A DNA stretch of 64,000 nt from Halalkalibacter okhensis (GTDB taxonomy: Bacteria > Bacillota > Bacilli > Bacillales > Bacillaceae_D), in contig NZ_JRJU01000006.1 in NCBI RefSeq assembly GCF_000787375.1, positions 87,260 to 151,259 on the forward strand, in the 5' to 3' direction. The translations under genes and the position numbers were made by a program. The notes below the pieces were generated by a model. That model was given only the letters and a program-made list of their open reading frames with translations. It ran no database searches and was not told where the DNA came from. The first letter of the stretch is position 1. Each line of letters opens with the position of its first letter. This document shows, piece by piece, positions 10,159 to 17,370 of this stretch.

Positions 10159-10172
10159 CTGTATTAATACAG
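10159..10172. promoter_or_regulatory. Palindromic operator candidate in the aceB leader
   Basis: CTGTATTAATACAG is a perfect 14-bp palindrome lying between the promoter and the aceB ribosome site, where a bound repressor would block elongation or initiation. The cognate regulator is not in the window. Confidence 0.5.
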
Positions 10173-10190
10173 TTATTAACTTATGTTGTT

Positions 10191-10219
10191 ATAATATAAC
10201 AGAAGAGGTGGTTCTGCAA
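10191..10219 (-). promoter_or_regulatory. SigA promoter of aceB-aceA
   Basis: On the minus strand TTGCAG (10214-10219) is followed by a 17-bp spacer and TATTAT (10191-10196), a good vegetative promoter about 50 bp before the aceB start. Confidence 0.75.
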
Positions 10220-10377
10220 CCATTTTTTTCTTTTTTTCTGAATTTTCTTTGCTGAGGTCAGAAAAGCTTTCATTGAGAACCGTTAATAGAGAACAAAAAA
10301 AGGCATGAAAAGGTTGCGAGAGACATGTTAATAACAGCAAAGGTTCAATTAAAACAGGGGCAATACAAATAACATCA

Positions 10378-10407
10378 AAAAACGCTCAGAAATATCTGAG
10401 CGTTTTT
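10378..10407 (-). terminator. Terminator downstream of the lipoprotein gene
   Basis: A perfect 13-bp stem (AAAAACGCTCAGA / TCTGAGCGTTTTT) with an AATA loop. It is symmetric and could work in both directions; the only gene reading into it is the lipoprotein gene about 220 bp upstream on the minus strand. Confidence 0.75.
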
Positions 10408-10624
10408 GGTCTAACAACTTTAGGAATGAGCTACATTTTGTAGTTTTACCTGATCCTCATTCCGCTATTTTATTTATATGATTGTTCTCTTTATAGATTC
10501 GGATCCTCGTTCTGTTATGACCTTAAAGTTTATTGATTTTGAGTCTATAGCGAATCAGGATCCTATTTAATTCATATAAAATGCTGTAGATTAAATAATA
10601 GGATACAAATCATCTAATCCCCTT
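10408..10624. other. Gene-free stretch with weak direct repeats
   Basis: No gene was found. TGATCCTCATTCCGCTAT (10451-10468) and GGATCCTCGTTCTGTTAT (10501-10518) match at 13-14 of 18 positions with a 50-bp period, and GGAATGAG/CTCATTCC form a loose inverted repeat. This looks like a decayed repeat or a long 3' untranslated region. Confidence 0.3.
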
Positions 10625-11158
10625 TTAGTTATCGTTTTCACTCGCTCTTTTTAACCATGCATAAGCTAAATGACTTTCCTCTGTTTTGGCTTCAAACATC
10701 AATTCATAATTATCTAGTTTATATACAAACGTCCAATATCCATCCATTTCATTTATTTCACTTTGATCTGGGGTACCTAGTTGTCTTTTCATCTCTTCAT
10801 TAGTAAGCTGATGATCACCTATATTTATGGCAATAGCAACACCAATGTTTGTTTCTGGATCAAAAAAATACGTTGCCTGATCGTACTCCAAATAAACTCC
10901 ACCTTCATAATATCCCTGCGCTATCGGCTCACCTAATTGTTTCCTGACCTCTTCTATACTTTGTTCAATATAAGCTTGCACAGGGGTGAAAATTCCAGTA
11001 TACCCCTGCTCGATCCATGAAAACGATAGGAAAGAACCCGTTTGACTCATATCGACCTTTGTAATTTGCCCCTGCTTTTCAACAATTGGTTCTTCACCAG
11101 AGACTTGTCCACACCCTGTTAATAACAATAATAAAACGATAAATAAAAGATTTTTCAT
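10625..11158 (-). CDS. Putative lipoprotein, weak DUF4309/YjgB resemblance
   Basis: A 177-aa protein with a lipoprotein signal (MKNLLFIVLLLLLTGC, lipidated cysteine at residue 16). The mature part contains two related halves: IEEVRKQLGEPIAQGYYEGG with YLEYDQATYFFDPET, and NEEMKRQLGTPDQSEINEMDG with FVYKLDNYELMFEA. This 'short helix - LG.P - strand' pattern recalls the DUF4309 (YjgB) family, but the match is by memory and weak. The start is the ATG 6 nt after GAGGTG rather than a GTG nine bases earlier. Probably anchored outside the cytoplasmic membrane; function unknown. Confidence 0.75.
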   Translation of the reverse strand: MKNLLFIVLLLLLTGCGQVSGEEPIVEKQGQITKVDMSQTGSFLSFSWIEQGYTGIFTPVQAYIEQSIEEVRKQLGEPIAQGYYEGGVYLEYDQATYFFDPETNIGVAIAINIGDHQLTNEEMKRQLGTPDQSEINEMDGYWTFVYKLDNYELMFEAKTEESHLAYAWLKRASENDN

Positions 11159-11253
11159 TTCGCTCACCTCTTAGTAATGCAAATAATAAAAGTGTTGACG
11201 AACATGAAACTAATTAACCTTATTAGTGTATGTAATTCATAAATAAGCATGCC

Positions 11254-11308
11254 AAAAAAGATGACCTAATCCTCCCTATCATTCATACTTACGGAGGAAT
11301 AGGTCATC
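11254..11308 (-). terminator. Terminator of the BCCT transporter gene
   Basis: On the minus strand GATGACCTA...TCCTCC pairs with GGAGGA...TAGGTCATC across a 17-nt loop, then TTTTTT follows. It lies just past the BCCT stop codon. Confidence 0.8.
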
Positions 11309-11318
11309 TAACGTTACA

Positions 11319-12818
11319 TCATCCTTCTTTGCGCGTTCTTTTAAAGCCTTTCACTTCCGTCTTAAATACCTTGAGAATGCCAATACTCATAATTAGTAAT
11401 ACAATGGTCAAAGGAAAAGCACTTACAATAATTGCTGTTTGAAGTGCCTGTAAACCACCCGATGCCATAAGAACAATAGCTGATGCGGATAGAATTAAAC
11501 CCCAAGATATTTTTATGAAATTAGAGGGATCCATATCTCCTTCAGTCGTCTGCATACCTAAAACAAATGTTGCAGAATCTGCAGAAGTAATGAAGAATGT
11601 TGTAATCAATAAGACAGTAACAACGGAAAGAAACCCACCTAAAGGGAGATGTTCATATACAAAAAACAGGCCTGTCTCTAAGCTTTGTCCAGCAACATCA
11701 ATACCATGTAATAAGTCCAAGTTTATCCCGGTTCCACCAAACACACAAAACCAAAAGGCGCAAACAAGGGTAGGAACAACTAAAACGGCGATTGTAAACT
11801 CTCGAATGGTTCGCCCTCTTGAAACCCTTGCAATAAACATACCTACAAATGGCGACCAAGAAATCCACCACGCCCAGTAAAAGATGGTCCAACCTTGTGT
11901 CCAGGCAGCTCTTTGTTCATCAAATGGAAATATTCGTAAACCCATTTGTGGCAAGTTTTGAATATATTCCCCTAATGTATGTGTAAATAAATTCAACAAA
12001 AACAAGGTAGGTCCCAATATCACCATTGCAATCAATAAAAGTGTTGCTAAGATCATATTAGTATTACTTAAATACTTAATCCCACGCTTAATTCCTGTAC
12101 TAGCAGAGAGAATAAACAATACTGTAATAATAGAAATAATGATAAGTTGAACCGTAAAATTAACAGGGACCCCAATCAAGTACCCTAGTCCAGCATTAAT
12201 TTGTTGAGCACCTAACCCTAATGAAGCGCAAACTCCAAAGATCGTTGCAAATACAGCAATAATATCAACTGTATATCCAAGCGGGCCATTAACACGATCT
12301 CCAAAAATGGGATGCAAGGTTGCACTCATTAAACCAGGTGCACCCTTTCGAAACTTAAAATAAGCAAGCGCTAAGGCAACAACAGCATAAATCGCCCAAG
12401 CATGAAACCCCCAATGCAAATACGTATACCGAAGAGCAAGAAGAGCTGATGCTTCTGTACTTCCTTCGCCTGTTGGAGGAGCAGCATAATGGGAGACAGG
12501 CTCAGATACTCCATAAAATAAAAGTCCAATCCCCATACCGGCACTAAATAACATAGCAAACCAGGTTGCTCTATTGAAATCTGGTTTATCTGTATCTTTA
12601 CCGAGTCTTATTTTCCCGTATTTACTAAAAATCAATATGAGCGAGAAAATTAAAAAGAACGTAGCAGCTAAGTTATAAAACCAACCAAAAGCACTTAAGA
12701 AAAAAGCTTGTGCAATACCCATCATTTCTCCAAGTTGCTCAGGAAACAATGCTCCCCAAATAACAAAAATAAGAGCCATCACAACCGAAATCTTATAAGT
12801 AACAGTTAAATTCTTCAC
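11319..12818 (-). CDS. BCCT family osmoprotectant transporter (glycine betaine type)
   Basis: Sodium- or proton-coupled importer of betaine/choline/carnitine-type solutes. It shows twelve expected membrane segments, the Gly-rich stretch SAGMGIGLLFYGVSEP and the BCCT signature WTIFYWAWWISWSPFVGMFI followed by ARVSRGRTIREF. The length of 499 aa and the sequence resemble OpuD/BetL-type carriers. It uses a GTG start with GGAGA about 11 nt upstream. It lies next to an MscS-type channel, so osmotic import and emergency release genes are adjacent. Substrate specificity cannot be read from sequence alone. Confidence 0.92.
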   Translation of the reverse strand: MKNLTVTYKISVVMALIFVIWGALFPEQLGEMMGIAQAFFLSAFGWFYNLAATFFLIFSLILIFSKYGKIRLGKDTDKPDFNRATWFAMLFSAGMGIGLLFYGVSEPVSHYAAPPTGEGSTEASALLALRYTYLHWGFHAWAIYAVVALALAYFKFRKGAPGLMSATLHPIFGDRVNGPLGYTVDIIAVFATIFGVCASLGLGAQQINAGLGYLIGVPVNFTVQLIIISIITVLFILSASTGIKRGIKYLSNTNMILATLLLIAMVILGPTLFLLNLFTHTLGEYIQNLPQMGLRIFPFDEQRAAWTQGWTIFYWAWWISWSPFVGMFIARVSRGRTIREFTIAVLVVPTLVCAFWFCVFGGTGINLDLLHGIDVAGQSLETGLFFVYEHLPLGGFLSVVTVLLITTFFITSADSATFVLGMQTTEGDMDPSNFIKISWGLILSASAIVLMASGGLQALQTAIIVSAFPLTIVLLIMSIGILKVFKTEVKGFKRTRKEG

Positions 12819-12916
12819 GTTTTTTATCTCCTTCCTTTCCTACTCCCTACTCTCCTATTTAGCTTGCGACAAATTAAAATATTTATTAATAAGAACATCA
12901 ATACCAAAAAGAGAGC

Positions 12917-14047
12917 TCAGCTTTCGCTAGAACTCTCTTTTACAGTATATTCTTCATTTTTAGCTATTCGTTCATTTTCCATATAAATACTTCTACTTGG
13001 AAACGCCACCGATACATTTTCTTCTTCTAATATGTTCATAATCTCAAAATTAATTTCTTCTTTAATTCTAAACCACTCAACCCATACAATCGTTTTTGTA
13101 AAAAAGTAAATATATATATCCAAGCTAGAGCTATTAAATTCATTGAAACGAACCATTATTAACTCTTGGTCAACTTCCTCATGTGATCTTAGTACAGATT
13201 CAATTCGTCTTGCACACGTTTCAAGCTTCTCCTTAGGAGTTGAATACGTAACACCGACACTAAACGCGATCCGGCGCTTCCCCATCTCTGACCAATTCGT
13301 GATCGGTTCATTCGCCAACGTAGAGTTCGGAATTGTAACAATTGAATCCGAGAAGGTTCGTATTTGTGTGCTTCTAAAACTAATGTCTTGAACAGTTCCT
13401 TCTACTGAAGGGGTTTGAATCCAATCTCCTTTTTGAAACGGCTTCTCCGTAATAATAATGACTCCACCAAAGAAATTTCCAATTGTGTCTTGAGCTGCTA
13501 AAGCAAACGCAAGTCCACCGAGACCTAAACCAGCTATAAAACCGCTTATTTCATAGCCCCACTCACTAGCAACAACGACGATCACTAAAGCAATGACTGC
13601 AAAACGCAAGATTTTCGATAAGAAAGGAACAAACATACTTTGCTCATCTAAATCGATATTGCGGGCAAGTTTAATAATTGCCATAGAGTATTCAGAAGTA
13701 TAATTGTAAAGACCCCACCCAATAATCATAATAATAATTGATCGATAAAGGTGTTCTACAAATTCAATAGTAGTAAAATGAAAAGGCAAATATACGAGTG
13801 CCAAGTATGTACCAATTACAATCCACAAAACACGAATTGGCTTTTCAAAAGATATTAAGAGATTAGAAAAGAATTCAGTTGGCGTTTTCTTTAGCATCAT
13901 TAGAATAAGCTTAAAAATGTATCTTGTGAATATTTTCCTAAATAACAAAAACACAGAAAAAATAGCAATTGCTATTCCAATATCAGCCCATTCTAAACGA
14001 TTTAACGAATGAACGAAGGCATCCCATTTCCAATTATCAATCTCCAT
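12917..14047 (-). CDS. MscS family mechanosensitive channel (YhdY-like)
   Basis: A 376-aa MscS-type channel with about five membrane segments: an N-terminal four-helix part (residues 20-170) and the pore helix GFIAGLGLGGLAFALAAQDTIG followed by NFFGGVIIITEKPFQKGDWI. This longer form resembles YhdY. The start is the ATG 8 nt after AAAGGTGG; a GTG four codons earlier is part of that site. It is upstream of the BCCT gene in the same direction with about 100 bp between, so it may be co-expressed. It should release solutes under hypo-osmotic shock. Confidence 0.88.
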   Translation of the reverse strand: MEIDNWKWDAFVHSLNRLEWADIGIAIAIFSVFLLFRKIFTRYIFKLILMMLKKTPTEFFSNLLISFEKPIRVLWIVIGTYLALVYLPFHFTTIEFVEHLYRSIIIMIIGWGLYNYTSEYSMAIIKLARNIDLDEQSMFVPFLSKILRFAVIALVIVVVASEWGYEISGFIAGLGLGGLAFALAAQDTIGNFFGGVIIITEKPFQKGDWIQTPSVEGTVQDISFRSTQIRTFSDSIVTIPNSTLANEPITNWSEMGKRRIAFSVGVTYSTPKEKLETCARRIESVLRSHEEVDQELIMVRFNEFNSSSLDIYIYFFTKTIVWVEWFRIKEEINFEIMNILEEENVSVAFPSRSIYMENERIAKNEEYTVKESSSES

Positions 14048-14202
14048 CAAAAATCCCACCTTTGCACATAGTATTTTATCATAGGTAGGTTAAAAAGGTA
14101 CATAAAACAATATTGTATTATACTCTACTATTCCTGCATTTTTTTGTATTGAGGACAAGCCTAAAAGTAATTAGGAGTGGAAGTGAAATTGTAATATAAA
14201 GA

Positions 14203-14236
14203 GGGGTGCCTAAGTTTTCTCCTCTTTAGACACCCC
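14203..14236 (-). terminator. Terminator of the small DUF4025-like gene
   Basis: On the minus strand GGGGTGTCTAA pairs with TTAGGCACCCC (one T-G pair), followed by TCTTTATATT. Confidence 0.75.
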
Positions 14237-14250
14237 ACACCCTGTAAAAT

Positions 14251-14490
14251 TTACTTTTCTTTATAGACATCTTTTTGATAACCTTCTTTTGGAAGGTCTA
14301 AATCTTCACCTTCATAGTTATCAATTTGACCATCAATTGTGCCTTCAACATAGGCATCACTAACTTGTTCATGCGTGGCTGCTAATCCTTTTTCTACTTC
14401 TTCCGTACTTTGATAATCAGATGGTTGATAGGAGTTTTGCGCAACGTCCTCTGATGACTTTACAGAATTTTTATCTTTATGATTTGTCAA
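14251..14490 (-). CDS. Small acidic protein, YozQ/DUF4025-like
   Basis: A 79-aa hydrophilic acidic protein. A TTG start is preferred because GGAGG lies 8 nt upstream, whereas the in-frame ATG 24 nt earlier precedes that ribosome site. The core YQPSDYQSTEEVEKGLAATH and HEQVSDAYVEGTIDGQID resembles the DUF4025 (YozQ) family of Bacillus as I recall it. No membrane segment or signal peptide. Function unknown. A dispersed-repeat copy lies directly upstream. Confidence 0.75.
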   Translation of the reverse strand: MTNHKDKNSVKSSEDVAQNSYQPSDYQSTEEVEKGLAATHEQVSDAYVEGTIDGQIDNYEGEDLDLPKEGYQKDVYKEK

Positions 14491-14555
14491 TATAGTTCCC
14501 TCCTTTTTCTCCATTAGTATCGTACATTTTTGACGAAATATGAATGAGAAAAATT

Positions 14556-14655
14556 CAGGTCTTTAAGCAATGAACGGAACCGGTACTTTGTCTTAAGGCT
14601 GCTATCAATCGGTTCGCAACGTCTGGAGAGGCTTGTTCAGCAGCCTCGTTATAGA
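14556..14655 (+). repeat. Dispersed hairpin repeat, copy B
   Basis: CTTTAAGCAATGAACGG and the following bases to GTCTTAAG (14561-14597) match copy A (5947-5983) with three differences, followed by GGTTCGCAAC and GTCTGGAG as in the other copies. It lacks the clear left hairpin of copies A, C and D, so it may be a partial or diverged copy. It lies between two small genes. Confidence 0.7.
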
Positions 14656-14665
14656 GTTGCTTTTT

Positions 14666-14803
14666 TTACATTTTGTTTAATTTGCTTGTATTCGCCTTTT
14701 TAATCAGCCATTTCATGAAGCTTCTTTCTTTTTCATCTGTTTTTCTTGTTAAGTTTTTTTCAACAGAACGTCTCAAATTGGGATATTTTACATTTCCATT
14801 CAT
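14666..14803 (-). CDS. Small basic 45-aa protein with SigB-type promoter
   Basis: This reading frame is below usual length cut-offs. It begins MNGNVKYPNLRRSVEKNL and ends KLNKM, is rich in Lys/Arg, and contains FMKWLIKKANTS as its only hydrophobic patch. AGGAGG lies 11 nt upstream of the ATG, slightly long but acceptable, and a near-perfect SigB-like promoter is 37-62 bp upstream. It lies immediately downstream of the RsbK/RsbM-like kinase operon. I do not recognise the family. A plus-strand frame over the same DNA lacks any ribosome site. A short general-stress protein is the likeliest reading. Confidence 0.6.
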   Translation of the reverse strand: MNGNVKYPNLRRSVEKNLTRKTDEKERSFMKWLIKKANTSKLNKM

Positions 14804-14839
14804 TATGGCATATACCTCCTGCAACGGTGTTTGTACTCC

Positions 14840-14865
14840 ATACCCAGATTTATCTTTATGTAAAC
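14840..14865 (-). promoter_or_regulatory. SigB-type promoter of the 45-aa gene
   Basis: On the minus strand GTTTAC, a 14-bp spacer and GGGTAT match the SigB consensus (GTTTAA-N12-15-GGGTAT) at all but one position. It lies between the kinase operon and the 45-aa gene. Confidence 0.75.
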
Positions 14866-14882
14866 ATGATTTTCAAATATGA

Positions 14883-16472
14883 TTAAGAAAGACGATTCGT
14901 AACTTGATGATTCTCAACTGTATTTTGTTGAAAAGAAATAATAAAAGAAGTTCCATTGCCACTTGTTTTTATATCTATATTTGCAAAGTGACGTGAGGCA
15001 ATGCTATAACATATAGCTAGCCCTAGTCCTGTGCCTTCATCCTTTGTCGTAAAAAACGGTGTACCTATATTCTCTAAAACCTCTTTCTTAATTCCAGGAC
15101 CCGTATCTGCAATTTCTAAGATAACGTAATCATCACGTGTATATGTCTTTAGTGTTAATCTTCCTCCACTTTCCATTGCTTCTAATCCATTTAATCCAAT
15201 ATTAAGGATTAACTGCCTGATTTCTTTTTCATCTAGAAATAGCATTGGACATTGTTTTAAATCCAATATAACCACTTTATTATTCATCAGCGCTTCTGCT
15301 CTTAGTAAAGGATGCAAGGTTGTTACTACTTCATTTAAGTCTTTTTTCTTACGATTATTTGCTTTATCTTTTGCTAACGTCAGAAACTCTGTAATAATTC
15401 CATTGGCTCGGTGCAATTCATCGATCATTAAATTAATGTACTCCTCAGGCTGAGGGTGTTGACTTTGATTCTTAGCCAATTGTAGAAATCCTAGTACGGT
15501 TGTCATCGGGTTACGAATTTCGTGCGCAATACCTGCTGCCATTTCTCCCACTAAGTTTAATCGATCTAACCGAGTAACCTCTCTTTCTAAATCAACAATT
15601 TCAGTTATATCGGTAATCGTACTGATTATGCATGGTTCACCATCAATGGTTGCAGTTTCAGTAGAAAGCAGCCCTTCACGTTTTTCGCCTTGCTTTGTCA
15701 CATATGTAATTTCTTTGTTATAAACCCCATTTTGTAAATCCTCTGGTTGTCCTTTTGGACTATGTATCACTACCGAGTTTGAATGGATCCTTAACACATC
15801 GTTACCTAATGTAGCAAGCTCCTTATACTCATAACCAGAAAATTGAAGCCAACTTTGATTTACGTCTACATATCGTTGATCAACTAAGGAACGAATCGCC
15901 ATTAAGTTGGGACTATGCTGAAATATTTTTTGGAATCGTTCCTGGGATACTTGCAGTTCTTCATTTGCTTGTACTAATTCTTTTGTTTTTTCGTTTATCA
16001 GATTTTCAAGATTGTTATGCTTTTCTTGTAATTCAATCGACGTTTTTTCCAAATGAGAATTTTGCTGTTCAATCTCTTTTTGTTTTCGATGAATTTGAGC
16101 AAACGCGTCGACCTTGCTTCTTAAGATTATCGGATTAAATGGTTTAAATATGTAATCAATTGCACCGGTTAAGTAGCCTGTTGACACGTGTTCATTCGCT
16201 TTACTTAATGCCGTAATAAAGATAATTGGAATATGGCTTGAACTTTTACGTTGCTTGATTATCTCTGCCGTCTCAAAGCCATTCAAGCCGGGCATTTGAA
16301 CGTCTAAGAGAATTACAGCAAAATCATATAGTAAAACTTTCTTTAATGCTTCTTCTCCTGACCTCACACCGATCAAGAGATATTGCTCAGAGTCTAACAC
16401 TGCCTCTAAAGCCATTAGGTTCTCTGGTCGATCATCAACCATTAATATTGCAACCTTATCGTGAGCAGACAT
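14883..16472 (-). CDS. Response-regulator/PAS/histidine kinase fusion
   Basis: A cytoplasmic 529-aa signalling protein: REC domain (residues 7-125; acidic pair D13/D14, phosphoacceptor D57 in LLDVQM, K110), a coiled coil (130-180), a PAS domain (180-295), a HisKA domain with H317 in GIAHEIRNPMTTVLGFLQL, and an HATPase_c domain (NIGLNGLEAM, DTGPGI, GTGLGL). The H-box resembles Spo0F-phosphorylating kinases such as KinA-KinE, so an output to the sporulation phosphorelay is possible (inference). It is the last gene of the operon, 22 bp after the CheR-type gene, and may take phosphate from the upstream hybrid kinase on its REC domain. Confidence 0.9.
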   Translation of the reverse strand: MSAHDKVAILMVDDRPENLMALEAVLDSEQYLLIGVRSGEEALKKVLLYDFAVILLDVQMPGLNGFETAEIIKQRKSSSHIPIIFITALSKANEHVSTGYLTGAIDYIFKPFNPIILRSKVDAFAQIHRKQKEIEQQNSHLEKTSIELQEKHNNLENLINEKTKELVQANEELQVSQERFQKIFQHSPNLMAIRSLVDQRYVDVNQSWLQFSGYEYKELATLGNDVLRIHSNSVVIHSPKGQPEDLQNGVYNKEITYVTKQGEKREGLLSTETATIDGEPCIISTITDITEIVDLEREVTRLDRLNLVGEMAAGIAHEIRNPMTTVLGFLQLAKNQSQHPQPEEYINLMIDELHRANGIITEFLTLAKDKANNRKKKDLNEVVTTLHPLLRAEALMNNKVVILDLKQCPMLFLDEKEIRQLILNIGLNGLEAMESGGRLTLKTYTRDDYVILEIADTGPGIKKEVLENIGTPFFTTKDEGTGLGLAICYSIASRHFANIDIKTSGNGTSFIISFQQNTVENHQVTNRLS

Positions 16473-16494
16473 AACGATACCTCTCTATTTTCCT

Positions 16495-17355
16495 TCAGAC
16501 TTTTATATATATTTTTTCAACAGGATTTACTTCCTCAAATAATCCTGCTGAATTGTACATGCTAAGCGATTCTTTTGATCCAAGGCCTAAAAATCCTTCA
16601 TCACTTAAGCTATCGTAAAAAAGATCATACACTCGATTTGTCAACTTTTTATTAAAGTAAATAAGGACATTTCTACAAACAATCATTTGAAATTCATTAA
16701 AAGAATGGTCCGTTACTAGATTATGGTGAGCAAAGACAACATTTTCTCTTAGAAAAGGGTGAAGGACTACCTCATTATCACATACCGAATAATATTCCGA
16801 GAACTCCTTCTTCCCTCCTGCTTGATGATAATTTTTAGTGTATAACTTCATATGCTCAAGTGATACCTTGCCAAGCTTTGCCCTCTCAATAATTTCTTCA
16901 TCCATATCAGTAGCATAAATCTTTGTTCTATCATAAAGACCCTCTTCTAACAAAACAATCGCCATAGAATAAACTTCTTCCCCTGATGAACAGCCTGCAT
17001 GCCAAATTCGAATATATGGGAGTTTCCGCAATATCGGAACAATCTCGGTACGAAAAGCTTTAAAAAAGCTCGGATCTCGAAACATTTCTGTTACATTAAT
17101 GGAGAAATCACGCAACAATTGCTTCATCAGTTCAGGTTGATACAGCACTTTTGCCTGAAACTCTGAGATGTTCTTAACATCTTCAAATTGAGCGCGGTAC
17201 CAAATTCTTCTTTTTATCGATGAATAAGCATAATTACGAAAATCATACCCATACGTCTGATAAATCCCTTCAAGCAATAACTTAATTTCGGTTCTCTCTA
17301 TCTCATTCGAGCGTCCTTCTTGAGTTTGGATTAAAGACGAATCAATCATCGGCAT
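16495..17355 (-). CDS. CheR-type protein-glutamate methyltransferase (RsbM-like)
   Basis: An SAM-dependent methyltransferase of about 286 aa. The N-terminal helical CheR_N part (residues 20-85) contains SSIKRRIWYR, and the catalytic part has FSINVTEMFRDPSFF, HAGCSSGEEVYSMAI (SAM motif I), YATDMDEEI and FQMIVCRNVLIYF. Orphan CheR proteins beside a hybrid kinase match B. cereus RsbM, which methylates RsbK and dampens SigB signalling (known). The operon position directly downstream of an RsbK-like kinase supports that role. The start is uncertain among GTG and two ATG codons within 9 bp; the ribosome site is weak (GAGAGAG). Confidence 0.85.
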   Translation of the reverse strand: MPMIDSSLIQTQEGRSNEIERTEIKLLLEGIYQTYGYDFRNYAYSSIKRRIWYRAQFEDVKNISEFQAKVLYQPELMKQLLRDFSINVTEMFRDPSFFKAFRTEIVPILRKLPYIRIWHAGCSSGEEVYSMAIVLLEEGLYDRTKIYATDMDEEIIERAKLGKVSLEHMKLYTKNYHQAGGKKEFSEYYSVCDNEVVLHPFLRENVVFAHHNLVTDHSFNEFQMIVCRNVLIYFNKKLTNRVYDLFYDSLSDEGFLGLGSKESLSMYNSAGLFEEVNPVEKIYIKV

Positions 17356-17370
17356 CACTCTCTCTCTACA

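Noticed and set aside
14673..14882. Plus-strand 69-codon frame opposite the 45-aa gene
   Set aside because: No ribosome site and no promoter; the minus strand over the same DNA has both a SigB-like promoter and AGGAGG.
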